Source: Candidatus Woesearchaeota archaeon (GTDB lineage: Archaea; Nanobdellota; Nanobdellia; Woesearchaeales; DSVV01). Taken from it: a stretch of 57,891 bases of DNA. Shown one piece after another: positions 26,261-34,222 of the stretch (within the stretch, counting starts at the first letter, position 1; each line of letters starts with the position of its first letter). The position numbers and the translations under genes were made by a program. The notes under the pieces are model-generated. The model was given only the letters and a program-made list of their open reading frames with translations. It had not been told where the DNA came from and made no database searches. Where the stretch lies: NCBI GenBank assembly GCA_016214075.1, contig JACRPI010000046.1, forward strand, positions 1 through 57,891, read 5' to 3'.

Positions 26261-27259
26261 ATGGACCCGATTCTTGACCAAAAAGACAGAGAAATTCTTT
26301 CTCTTCTCTCGGAAAATAGCAGACTTCCTGTCTCTATTCTTTCGCGAAAGCTTCGCATAGGGAAAGATACGCTTTGGTATAGGTTGCAGCGTCTTATTGA
26401 CAATAAAATTATCGAAGCGTTTGTCACAGAAATAGATGAAGGAGCTCTTGGCTACAAGAGACATCTCATTTATCTTGCTTTTCAGGATGTTGATCAAAAA
26501 CAGGAAGAACAGATACTCTCTTTTATTGTTATTTTTCCTTTTGTTTCCTGGACAACAACATCTACAGGTAAATGGAGCGTTATTCTTGATTTCCTTGCTC
26601 AAGACATCAATGAGATTCAATCTTTTTTAGATCAGCTTCTCCATCGTTTTGGACCTTGTATTTCTGAGCATCTTATTTTTCCTTTACTTTCTTTTGAACA
26701 TTATCCCTCAAAGATATATGGTTTTAAGAAAGATGCTCTTCGGAAAGATCTCTCTCCAAAATTATTGAAGAAGAAAAAGAACGTTGTTACAGTTTCTCTT
26801 GATACTCTTGACAAGCAGCTTCTCTCGCTGCTCTCTGCAAACGCTCGTTTGGATTATGTTTCTCTTTCAAAGCTTCTTAAAATCACTTCAAACGCAGTAA
26901 AAAATCGTCTCAAAAAACTTCAGGCAAATGGGGTTATCAAAAGTTTTACGCTTTATCCTAAAAAAAGCGCTCTTGGTTATGAGCAATATTATGTTCAACT
27001 CTTTTTTTCCCAAGCGACCAAACAAGAAGAATCCGCGTTTCTTCACTATCTCAAAGCGCATCCTCTTATCAATGCGGTTTATCGACCCCTTGCTCCCTGG
27101 ACTATTGAACTTGCGGTTCTTGCGCAAAATTCTGGTGAACTTCGTCAAGTTATTCTTGATCTTCGCAATAAATTTGGAAAATTCATTAAAATTCATGATA
27201 CGATGCTCTTTTATCAAGAACCAAAATTGAATTATCTTCCTGCTGGTGTTTTTCAGTAA
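26261..27259 (+). CDS. Tandem Lrp/AsnC-type regulator (two fused copies)
   Basis: A 332-aa protein with two winged-helix units of Lrp type. The first is near residues 5-55 (LDQKDREILSLLSENSRLPV, then SRKLRIGKDTLWYRLQRLID). The second is near residues 180-230 (LDTLDKQLLSLLSANARLDY, then SKLLKITSNAVKNRLKKLQA). Each is followed by an alpha/beta sensor-like stretch (GYKRHLIYLAFQDV and GYEQYYVQLFFSQA). Usual Lrp proteins have one unit of about 150 aa, so this is a fused duplication. It is divergent from the PEP-mobile/histidine-phosphatase genes, its likely targets by position. Confidence 0.85.
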   Translation: MDPILDQKDREILSLLSENSRLPVSILSRKLRIGKDTLWYRLQRLIDNKIIEAFVTEIDEGALGYKRHLIYLAFQDVDQKQEEQILSFIVIFPFVSWTTTSTGKWSVILDFLAQDINEIQSFLDQLLHRFGPCISEHLIFPLLSFEHYPSKIYGFKKDALRKDLSPKLLKKKKNVVTVSLDTLDKQLLSLLSANARLDYVSLSKLLKITSNAVKNRLKKLQANGVIKSFTLYPKKSALGYEQYYVQLFFSQATKQEESAFLHYLKAHPLINAVYRPLAPWTIELAVLAQNSGELRQVILDLRNKFGKFIKIHDTMLFYQEPKLNYLPAGVFQ

Positions 27260-27338
27260 TATTTTCTTTTTTGTTTACTCTTTATCAAAACATTTAAATA
27301 TTAATTCATTCTTCTTTGTTATTAATTCATACCTAAAG

Positions 27339-27611
27339 GTGATTAATCTGTCACAAAAACTCGAACAAGGACCAACATTACAAACAATAAAAATGGTGGA
27401 GAAAGCTTTACAAAACATGCCCGATAGCGTGATGACTATTTCGGAATTGAAGCGCGCACTGCCAAAACAAGTGAATCACAACACGTTGATAATGGTTCTT
27501 GAATATTTGGAAGAAAGCAATAAAATTGATGTTGGTTTGAAAGGTATTGTTTGGCTTTATAATCCTAGCCCTAAATTGTGGGCATCAATAGCGAAAGGAA
27601 GAGAGTTATGA
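27339..27611 (+). CDS. Small winged-helix-like protein, possibly antitoxin-related
   Basis: About 90 aa if the GTG at 27339 is used. The next ATG is 27391, and the frame is open from 27246. Helices VEKALQNMPDSVMTISELKRA and the strand-rich end (NTLIMVLEYLEESNKIDVGLKGIVWLYN) look like a winged-helix DNA-binding fold. A TTTAAATATT element near 27293-27302 lies upstream. A RelE-like toxin gene follows after 71 nt with its own TATA box, so these two may form a loose toxin-antitoxin pair, but this is only suggested by position. Confidence 0.5.
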   Translation: MINLSQKLEQGPTLQTIKMVEKALQNMPDSVMTISELKRALPKQVNHNTLIMVLEYLEESNKIDVGLKGIVWLYNPSPKLWASIAKGREL

Positions 27612-27682
27612 TTCCAAAAATATACATTTTGTAAATCATTTTTCTGCTAGTTTTATAAACAGATTTTTTCGTTTCTCTATTC

Positions 27683-28036
27683 ATGAAAAAATTCATTCGC
27701 GTGGTGCTTGCTCCTGATATGCTCTTATTTTATGACTCCCTTTCTGAGAAAGCATTAACTAATAATACAGCAAGGATTCTTTTTCAGGGCATTTATCATA
27801 AAGTTGAGATATTAAGACAAAATAGCAATTATGGTGATACGCTTGCAAAGAAACTTATTCCTGTGGAATATAAAATTAAACACAACGCAACAAACCTCTT
27901 TCGCGTGGAACTTCCTCTTTTTTGGAGAATGATTTACACATTGACAAATGATGAATCATCAATTATTGTTTTCATCGTTGATATTCTTGACCATGACTCG
28001 TACAACAAGAAATTTGGATATCGCGGACGCAATTAA
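27683..28036 (+). CDS. RelE-like toxin-fold protein
   Basis: A 117-aa protein. NLFRVELPLFWRMIYTLTND followed by IIVFIVDILDHDSYNKKFGYR matches the C-terminal half of RelE/ParE-fold toxins, with the DH.xY.K.FGYR ending common in archaeal members. A TTTTATAAAC TATA box about 28 nt upstream supports a leaderless start at the ATG. The last codons and stop (YRGRN and TAA) lie inside repeat copy C, so the original 3' end of the gene may have been altered by that element. Confidence 0.72.
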   Translation: MKKFIRVVLAPDMLLFYDSLSEKALTNNTARILFQGIYHKVEILRQNSNYGDTLAKKLIPVEYKIKHNATNLFRVELPLFWRMIYTLTNDESSIIVFIVDILDHDSYNKKFGYRGRN

Positions 28037-28108
28037 TTATTCTAATTTGTCTTGCGTCCGCGGAATAGTAAACGCACTATTTTATTATTATAATTGGTGC
28101 ATTTACTA
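28022..28108 (+). repeat. Double-hairpin repeat element, copy C
   Basis: Hairpin 1 is an 11-bp perfect stem (28022-28032 with 28052-28062). Its 19-nt loop is nearly the same as in copy A. The GAATAGTAAAC core and hairpin 2 (28066-28077 with 28097-28108, one mismatch) follow. The element starts inside the end of the RelE-like gene and reaches to within 60 nt of infB, whose likely TATA element lies at about 28134-28143. Confidence 0.85.
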
Positions 28109-28164
28109 TATAAAGGACACTGATCTGACAAACATTTAAAAACATCTTCACATTTTTCTCTCCT

Positions 28165-29934
28165 ATGATCCGCAAACCACTCATCACGATTCTCGGGCAC
28201 GTTGACCACGGGAAAACGAAACTCCTTGACACTATCAGAAATACCACTGTCGTTGATCGTGAAGCAGGAGCAATCACTCAGGCAATCGGCGCAAGCGTTG
28301 TTCCACAGGAAACTATTCATCGAACGTGCGGCAAACTCCTTGAAAAAGTAGGAATGAAACTTATTATTCCAGGTCTTCTTTTTATTGATACACCAGGACA
28401 CGAAGCGTTTACGCATCTTCGCAAACGTGGAGGGAACCTTGCAGACATCGCTGTTCTTGTGGTGGACATGCATGAAGGATTAATGCCACAGACTATTGAA
28501 GCAATTGAAATTCTCAAGAAATTCAAAACACCTTTTGTTATTGCGTTAAATAAATTGGATCTTTGCCGTGGATGGCAGGATAAACCAGGTTCGCTCCTCG
28601 AGCAAATCAGCGGCCAAAACCCAGAGACACAACAACAGATTGAAACAAAATTGTATCTGATTGTAGAAAAAGTGTTTGAGCATGGTTTTGAATCCGATCG
28701 CTTTGATCGTGTCAGCGATTACACCAAACAAATCGCAATTGTTCCCCTCAGCGCAAAAAAAGCAATTGGAATCGCAGAATTATTGATGGTTCTTACAGGG
28801 CTTGTGCAAAAATATCTCGCGAAAAAACTAGAAGTCGAAGTTAAAGGTCCCGCGAAAGGAACAATTCTTGAAGTCAAAGAAGATAAAGGACTTGGCATCA
28901 CTGTTGACGCGATTATTTACGATGGAACGCTTGATGTTGGTGATACGATTGTCATTGGAACACTCGCTGAACCACTCGTCACAAAAGTCAAAGCGTTATT
29001 TGTTCCTGAGCCGCTTAAAGAAATGCGCGATGTGAAAGGAAAATTTCTTTCTGTTAAGAGCTTAACTGCGGCGACTGGCGTTAAAATTTCTGCACCTGGA
29101 CTTGAAAAAGCAGTTGCGGGCATGCCGTTGTATGAAGCAACTGAGGAAACCCTTGATGCAGTCCGGGAAGAAATTCAAAAAGAAATTCATGAAGTTGTTG
29201 TGGAAACAGATAACGAGGGTGTTGTTGTGAAAGCAGACGCGCTTGGTTCTCTTGAAGCATTATTATTCTTGCTTCGTCAGAAAAAAATTAAAATTAAACG
29301 CGCGACTATTGGCGCAATTTCTAAAAAAGAAATCATGGACGCGCAGGCAAATTTTGATAAACATCCAGAGTATACAGCAATTCTTGGTTTTAACGTTCAA
29401 GTGGATAAAGACGCAGAGACCTCTCTTTCAGAAACTAACGTGACTATTTTCCGTCATTCCGTTATCTATCAACTCATTGATGATTTTGAAAAATGGTTTC
29501 TTGCAAAAAGTCAGCAGGCGGCATCTTCTGGACTTGAAGATCTTGCTCGACCATCGAAATTTCAGATTATGCCTAACCACATTTTTAGAAAAAATAATCC
29601 TGCTGTTGTTGGCGCAGATATTCTTGCGGGAACACTCAAATCAGGTGCACGCCTGATGAATAAAGAAGGCGAACAAGTGACGCATGTAAAATCCATGGAG
29701 CACGAAAAGAAAAACGTGACTGAAGCAAAGCAAGGTATGCAGTTAGCGATCTCTCTTCCAGATATTACTATTGGCAGGCAAGTACAGGAAGGCGACATTT
29801 TGTATACTTTCCATCCAGAAAGTGAATTTTTGGCACTGAAGAAATATTTGAAATTACTTACTCCTCAAGAAATCGCAGCAATGAAAGAGATTGCGGAAAT
29901 TATGCGCCGTAAAAATCCAACATGGGGGATGTAG
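28165..29934 (+). CDS. infB: Translation initiation factor aIF5B
   Basis: A 589-aa GTPase that promotes ribosomal subunit joining. G motifs: ILGHVDHGKTKLLD (G1), the switch I region around AGAITQAIGAS, DTPGHEAF (G3) and NKLD (G4). Domain II, the middle domain and the C-terminal domain IV (SKFQIMPNHIFRKNNPAVVG) follow, as in archaeal aIF5B rather than bacterial IF2. ATTTAAAAA near 28134-28143 lies about 27 nt upstream, so the mRNA is probably leaderless. The next gene starts at the base after its stop codon. No intein is present. Confidence 0.97.
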   Translation: MIRKPLITILGHVDHGKTKLLDTIRNTTVVDREAGAITQAIGASVVPQETIHRTCGKLLEKVGMKLIIPGLLFIDTPGHEAFTHLRKRGGNLADIAVLVVDMHEGLMPQTIEAIEILKKFKTPFVIALNKLDLCRGWQDKPGSLLEQISGQNPETQQQIETKLYLIVEKVFEHGFESDRFDRVSDYTKQIAIVPLSAKKAIGIAELLMVLTGLVQKYLAKKLEVEVKGPAKGTILEVKEDKGLGITVDAIIYDGTLDVGDTIVIGTLAEPLVTKVKALFVPEPLKEMRDVKGKFLSVKSLTAATGVKISAPGLEKAVAGMPLYEATEETLDAVREEIQKEIHEVVVETDNEGVVVKADALGSLEALLFLLRQKKIKIKRATIGAISKKEIMDAQANFDKHPEYTAILGFNVQVDKDAETSLSETNVTIFRHSVIYQLIDDFEKWFLAKSQQAASSGLEDLARPSKFQIMPNHIFRKNNPAVVGADILAGTLKSGARLMNKEGEQVTHVKSMEHEKKNVTEAKQGMQLAISLPDITIGRQVQEGDILYTFHPESEFLALKKYLKLLTPQEIAAMKEIAEIMRRKNPTWGM

Positions 29935-30393
29935 ATGAACGGCAGTTTTTTGAACAGCAAAGAAGTAAAACGTATTCTTGAGCAGCTTGACGAGCAATGG
30001 GGATTTACAGGATCCTTGGATTATGCTTTTTTCATGAACAATCAGCGTCGTGTCGCGCTTGTGAATAGAGATTTTGCACTTGTTGCGGATGCTAAACTCC
30101 GTCTCAATAGTTTAGGTTTATATTTTTGTGAAGTCATGGAAAATGGCGAGATTCGTTTGAGCATTGAAGCAAGCCAGTTGATTGGTCCCCATGCTTCTAA
30201 AAATGTCATTGAGGTTGATTTTCTTTCTGCAAAACGATGGATGTTTGGAGAGGACTTGGAGATTCCTTTTGGTGATGTGACTGCGTTTGTTATTCTGAAA
30301 TGTGGAAATTATTTCTTAGGTTGTGGTCGTTATAAACATGGGATTGTCAGCAATCACGTGAGCAAAAATAGAAGAATTGGGACGCTGCAGTAG
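29935..30393 (+). CDS. PUA-domain protein (NIP7/NOP2 C-terminal type)
   Basis: A 152-aa protein. The N-terminal half (LNSKEVKRILEQLDEQWGF, then RVALVNRDFALVADAKLRLN) resembles the pre-PUA region. The C-terminal half is a PUA RNA-binding fold (VIEVDFLSAKRWMFGEDLEI, then FVILKCGNYFLGCGRYKHGI). Archaeal relatives accompany ribosome or tRNA maturation factors. It starts immediately after the aIF5B stop, so translation is coupled and a role in ribosome function is likely. Confidence 0.72.
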   Translation: MNGSFLNSKEVKRILEQLDEQWGFTGSLDYAFFMNNQRRVALVNRDFALVADAKLRLNSLGLYFCEVMENGEIRLSIEASQLIGPHASKNVIEVDFLSAKRWMFGEDLEIPFGDVTAFVILKCGNYFLGCGRYKHGIVSNHVSKNRRIGTLQ

Positions 30394-30410
30394 GTATTTG
30401 GAAAAAGAAA

Positions 30411-30483
30411 AGCCCTCGATGGGAGTTGCACCCACGACCTTTACCTTACCAAGGTAACGCAATGGCTACTATGCTACGAGGGC
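30411..30483 (-). tRNA. tRNA-Thr(GGT) with unusual D- and T-loops
   Basis: Seven-bp acceptor stem GCCCTCG/CGAGGGC, anticodon stem TTACC/GGTAA with loop TTGGTAA (anticodon GGT, codons ACC and ACU), and T-stem GTGGG/CCCAT with one G-T pair. The discriminator base is T, as in some archaeal tRNA-Thr. The D-stem has only three firm pairs, the D-loop has GC in place of the G18-G19 pair, and the T-loop is TGCAACT with G at position 55, so the usual elbow contacts look broken. No encoded CCA or intron. Confidence 0.85.
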
Positions 30484-30598
30484 ATAACATTATGTGTACA
30501 TGCTCTACTTTAATTTCTATCAAAACTCTGCTCGCATTTTAAATGTTTTGTAATTTTTGACCCAAAGGTTTAAATCTTCGTTTCACTGGAAGTATTGC

Positions 30599-31168
30599 AT
30601 GACTAAACCTTTTTTGCAAAAATATGTTCATCCAAGCACGATTTATTACGCTGGTCTCTTTATCTTTTTCGTTCTTCTTATTGTCTACAGACTGTATGAT
30701 GAACCCGATCTTTTCTTAGACGCAATTGTTTCTTTGCTTCTTTATGCTCTTTTCTATCATTATCATAAAATGTTCCATCAAGACAGCGTGAGCTGGTTTT
30801 TTGTGACCTTTACCATTATTCTTCATAATCTGCATCTTTATGGAACAAGTCCCTTTGGCATTCGCTTTGATCATTATATGCATTTTATCGCTGGCTTTAC
30901 CATTGCGCTTGTTTTTGATAGGATTCTCTCTGAAAAACTGCCTTTTTTCAAACGCTTTATCATTGTTGTTCTCTGCGCATTAGGTGTCGGCGCAATAGGA
31001 GAAATTATTGAATGGTTGGGTTATGGGATTCTCGGTAGCGGAAAGGGGTTCTTTTACTTTGGTATTGGTGATGAAGGAGAATGGCGCAACGCAATTCTTG
31101 ATACTATTTTCAATGGGTTAGGGGGTATTACTCTTGCTTCGTTGGTTGGATTATTGAGAAGAAAATAG
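30599..31168 (+). CDS. DUF2238-like multi-pass membrane protein (YjdF type)
   Basis: A 189-aa protein with about six hydrophobic helices. Conserved polar residues sit inside the membrane segments: FDHYMHFIAGF and AIGEIIEWLGYGI, followed by LDTIFNGLGG, a pattern typical of DUF2238/YjdF. Function of the family is not established. A GGTTTAAATC element at 30568-30577 is centred 26 nt before the ATG at 30599, which is preferred over the earlier in-frame start at 30557. Confidence 0.78.
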   Translation: MTKPFLQKYVHPSTIYYAGLFIFFVLLIVYRLYDEPDLFLDAIVSLLLYALFYHYHKMFHQDSVSWFFVTFTIILHNLHLYGTSPFGIRFDHYMHFIAGFTIALVFDRILSEKLPFFKRFIIVVLCALGVGAIGEIIEWLGYGILGSGKGFFYFGIGDEGEWRNAILDTIFNGLGGITLASLVGLLRRK

Positions 31169-31196
31169 TTTTTTGTACACGGGCAATAAGAAACAA

Positions 31197-31270
31197 TGGG
31201 CCCGCCCGGATTTGAACCGGGGACCTTTTCCACGTCAAGGAAACGTTATACCGGGCTAAACCACGGGCCC
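31197..31270 (-). tRNA. tRNA-Val(GAC)
   Basis: Seven-bp acceptor stem GGGCCCG/CGGGCCC, D-loop with GG, anticodon stem TTTCC/GGAAA with loop TTGACGT (anticodon GAC, valine), and T-arm CCCGG-TTCAAAT-CCGGG. Discriminator A. Intronless, no encoded CCA. An AAACGTTTTATATAGG element upstream on this strand (about 31288-31304) is the probable promoter. Confidence 0.95.
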
Positions 31271-31366
31271 ACTTTCCTTTTGAAAGTAGGAAACGTTTTA
31301 TATAGGTTTTGGTCAAATAAATGCAAATCTTTTTATTCCCTCTTTCTTTATTGTTTCTTGATCTTT

Positions 31367-32530
31367 ATGACCATCCTTTCAAAACGCGCGGAAAATGTGC
31401 AGGAAAGCGCAACACTCGCGATTGGCGCAACCGCGAAAGCACTCAAAGCAGCAGGAAAAAATGTTGTTGATTTTTCTCTTGGAGAACCTGATTTTCCCAC
31501 TCCTCGCGCAGTTAAAAAAGCAGCGCTTCGCGCGATGAAACATAACTTTACCTATTACACCGCATCTGGTGGTATTCCAGATCTTAAGAAAGCGGTGTGC
31601 GTAAAACTACAGCGTGATAATGGATTGACTTATACTCCTGACCAAATTCTTATTTCTCATGGCGCAAAGCATAGTCTAATGAACATTTTCTTTGCGCTTT
31701 TGAACAAAGGAGACGAAGTCATTATTCCTGTTCCTTACTGGACAAGCTATACTGAAATGGTGAAGCTTGCCGATGGCGTTCCAGTTTTCTGCGAAACAGA
31801 TGCCGCGTTTCATCTGACCGCAGCAGCCTTGGAGAAAAAAATGACCAAAAAAACAAAATTGCTTATTTTAGGCTCTCCTTCAAATCCGACAGGCGCAATT
31901 ATTCCAAAAGAAGAATTAGAAAAAATTGCAGCGCTTTGCGTTAAGAAAAACATTTTTGTTGTTTCTGATGAGGTGTATGAATTCTTTTTTTATGATGGCA
32001 ATAAAAATCCAAGCATTGCTTCATTGGGGAAGGATATTTTTGAACGCACCTTTGTGGTGAATTCTGTGTCTAAAACATATTCTATGACTGGTTGGAGAAT
32101 TGGCTATCTTGCGGGACCAAAAGAACTTGTGAAAAAGATGGATGCGCTTCAAAGCCAAATGACTTCTTGTCCAAATTCTATCGCGCAAAAAGCAGCTCTT
32201 ACAGCGTTGATAGGGAATCAAGATTGTGTTCAAGAAATGCTGCGCGCGTTTACCGAGCGGCGAAATTACATCCACAAGCGTTTGAACGCAGTCAAAGGAC
32301 TCTCGCTCTTGCCTCCAGAAGGAGCGTTTTACGCGTTTGTCAAATTTGATTTTCCCCTTTCTAGCCAGGATTTTTGCATGAAGTTGCTCAATGACGCGCT
32401 CGTCGCAACAGTTCCTGGCTCTGCTTTTGGCGCAGAAGGATATTTTAGAATTTCTTACGCAACGAGTTTGGATGTCATTAAAGAAGGGTGCGACAGGATT
32501 GAGAAGTTCTGCAATTCTGTAATTCATTAA
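31367..32530 (+). CDS. Aspartate aminotransferase-like class I aminotransferase
   Basis: A 387-aa PLP enzyme of fold type I, probably transferring amino groups between aspartate (or an aromatic amino acid) and 2-oxoglutarate. Motifs: VVDFSLGEPDFPTP near residues 36-49, ILGSPSNPTGAIIPKEELE, DEVYEFFFY, and the PLP-lysine motif VNSVSKTYSMTGWRIGYLAG. The frame is open to 31196, but that extension is translated from the antisense of tRNA-Val; the ATG at 31367 gives the normal N-terminus. Exact substrate is not certain from sequence. Confidence 0.92.
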   Translation: MTILSKRAENVQESATLAIGATAKALKAAGKNVVDFSLGEPDFPTPRAVKKAALRAMKHNFTYYTASGGIPDLKKAVCVKLQRDNGLTYTPDQILISHGAKHSLMNIFFALLNKGDEVIIPVPYWTSYTEMVKLADGVPVFCETDAAFHLTAAALEKKMTKKTKLLILGSPSNPTGAIIPKEELEKIAALCVKKNIFVVSDEVYEFFFYDGNKNPSIASLGKDIFERTFVVNSVSKTYSMTGWRIGYLAGPKELVKKMDALQSQMTSCPNSIAQKAALTALIGNQDCVQEMLRAFTERRNYIHKRLNAVKGLSLLPPEGAFYAFVKFDFPLSSQDFCMKLLNDALVATVPGSAFGAEGYFRISYATSLDVIKEGCDRIEKFCNSVIH

Positions 32531-32562
32531 CTTTTTAAACTTATGATAGTTCTGTTTTTTCC

Positions 32563-34059
32563 ATGACAAAACCATTTATCTCTCGCACGATGTGTACGCA
32601 ACATCCTGATAATGTTTCTCAACCATTTTTTGCGCAGAATGCAATTCTTCACGGCGACGATGAAGTCAAAGAAGCATTTTATTCTTTTAGTCACATTGGA
32701 AGCGATGAACAGTTGTGGGATTGCGAGGGAAAAGAGGTGGACAATTATGTAGTCAAAAAATTATTGACCTCGTACGAACCATACTTTACCAAACACGTTC
32801 TTGGCAAGCATAAGCAGCTTACTGTTCGCATTCCTAATCCAGCTGTTGAAAAAAATGAAGCAAAAATACTTCTTGAAGTTCTTGAAAGCATTCCGCGAAA
32901 TTATGATGTCGCGAAACTCTTTTATGGAGAAGACGCTGTCCACGCGCATCCTCCTATCAACGAAGTTTTTATTCCTATGGTCACGCAGGCAGAAGATGTG
33001 ATTCGTGTTCGCGAATATTACAAACGCTTTGTTGTGGGCAAAAAAATGCTTCCTGTCACTTCTGGTGATGTGACTGTGAAAGAATGGATTGGTGATATTC
33101 TCCCTCAAGAAATTCGCGTTACTCCTCTTCTTGAAGATAAAGAAAGCATGCTCCACGCAGACGCGATTGTGCAAAAATATGTCCAGCACCAAAAAATTAC
33201 TGATTTTCAGAGGGTTTGGCTTGCACGCAGTGATCCAGCATTAAATTATTCTTCTACCGCGACCGTGTTGATTGAGAAAATCGCGCTGCAACGACTGCAT
33301 CATCTTCAGGAAAAATTATCCATGGAATTTTATCCTATTCTTGGTTCAGGAAGCGCACCATTTCGTGGGAACCTTCGTCCCAGCACTGTTCCAAACATTC
33401 TCAAAGCGTATCCGAGTGTTCAAACGTTTACTTTGCAATCTTCTTTCCGCTACGATTCTCCTATTGCAGAGGTACAATCTGCAGTAGAAACATTAAACAA
33501 TTCGAAGCGCACGCAGCCACTTCCTGTTAACGAAGAACAGATTCTTCCTCTTATCGAAAAAATGGAACACGCGTATCAAAAACAGGTCGCGCTTCTTGCG
33601 CCATTCATCAACAAAATGTCCGCATATGTTCCTTCCCGACGTAAAAGAAAGCTGCATGTTGGTCTGTTTGGATACTCTCGAAGTCAGGGTGAGGGGAAGA
33701 TTCATCTCCCTCGTGCGATTCCTTTTGTTTGTTCTCTTTATTCAGCAGGACTTCCTCCTGAAATTTTAGGACTTGACGCTATTTCTGAAAAAGATATTGA
33801 AAAAATTGAAGCAGTCTATCCTTCTTTTCAGAATGACGTCCAATCGTTTATGCCGTATTTGAACGAAGAAAATCTCCTGTATTTACCTCATGAACTTCAT
33901 GCTGTTGTTGCTCGCGTGAAAGAGCTGTTTCCTTGTGATTCTAATCCTGCGCACAAAAAAATAACCACTTTGATTATGCATGATCTGGGTAAAGAAAATA
34001 CTGTTCTTGTGAAAGAGAATATTGAACGTGCTGCGTTTGTTCGCGGATTTTTAGGATAA
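32563..34059 (+). CDS. ppcA: Phosphoenolpyruvate carboxylase, archaeal type
   Basis: A 498-aa protein, the length of the archaeal (atypical) PEP carboxylase, which makes oxaloacetate from PEP and bicarbonate. The N-terminal signature ISRTMCTQHPDNVSQPFF is diagnostic, and GSGSAPFRGNLRPSTVPNI and the C-terminal YVPSRRKRKLHVGLFGYSR fit the family. The enzyme could supply oxaloacetate to the aminotransferase encoded 32 nt upstream, making aspartate. A TTTTTAAAC element near 32532-32540 suggests its own promoter. Confidence 0.95.
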   Translation: MTKPFISRTMCTQHPDNVSQPFFAQNAILHGDDEVKEAFYSFSHIGSDEQLWDCEGKEVDNYVVKKLLTSYEPYFTKHVLGKHKQLTVRIPNPAVEKNEAKILLEVLESIPRNYDVAKLFYGEDAVHAHPPINEVFIPMVTQAEDVIRVREYYKRFVVGKKMLPVTSGDVTVKEWIGDILPQEIRVTPLLEDKESMLHADAIVQKYVQHQKITDFQRVWLARSDPALNYSSTATVLIEKIALQRLHHLQEKLSMEFYPILGSGSAPFRGNLRPSTVPNILKAYPSVQTFTLQSSFRYDSPIAEVQSAVETLNNSKRTQPLPVNEEQILPLIEKMEHAYQKQVALLAPFINKMSAYVPSRRKRKLHVGLFGYSRSQGEGKIHLPRAIPFVCSLYSAGLPPEILGLDAISEKDIEKIEAVYPSFQNDVQSFMPYLNEENLLYLPHELHAVVARVKELFPCDSNPAHKKITTLIMHDLGKENTVLVKENIERAAFVRGFLG

Positions 34060-34222
34060 TTGTTTTACTGCTAGTTTCTTCTCTTTCATCTTTTCTTCCT
34101 ACTTCTCCTTCCTTATAAAAATTTCTTTTCTTTATAATTACTTCTCTTTCCTTATAATTCGTTTATTTCTTTACTACTTTGTGGTGCAAACATTCAAATA
34201 TGTCCTCTTCATTCTTTGTTGT

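Noticed and set aside
31196-31366. N-terminal extension of the aminotransferase beginning MGPPGFEPGTF
   Set aside because: It is translated from the antisense of tRNA-Val; this peptide is a well-known artefact of tRNA translation.
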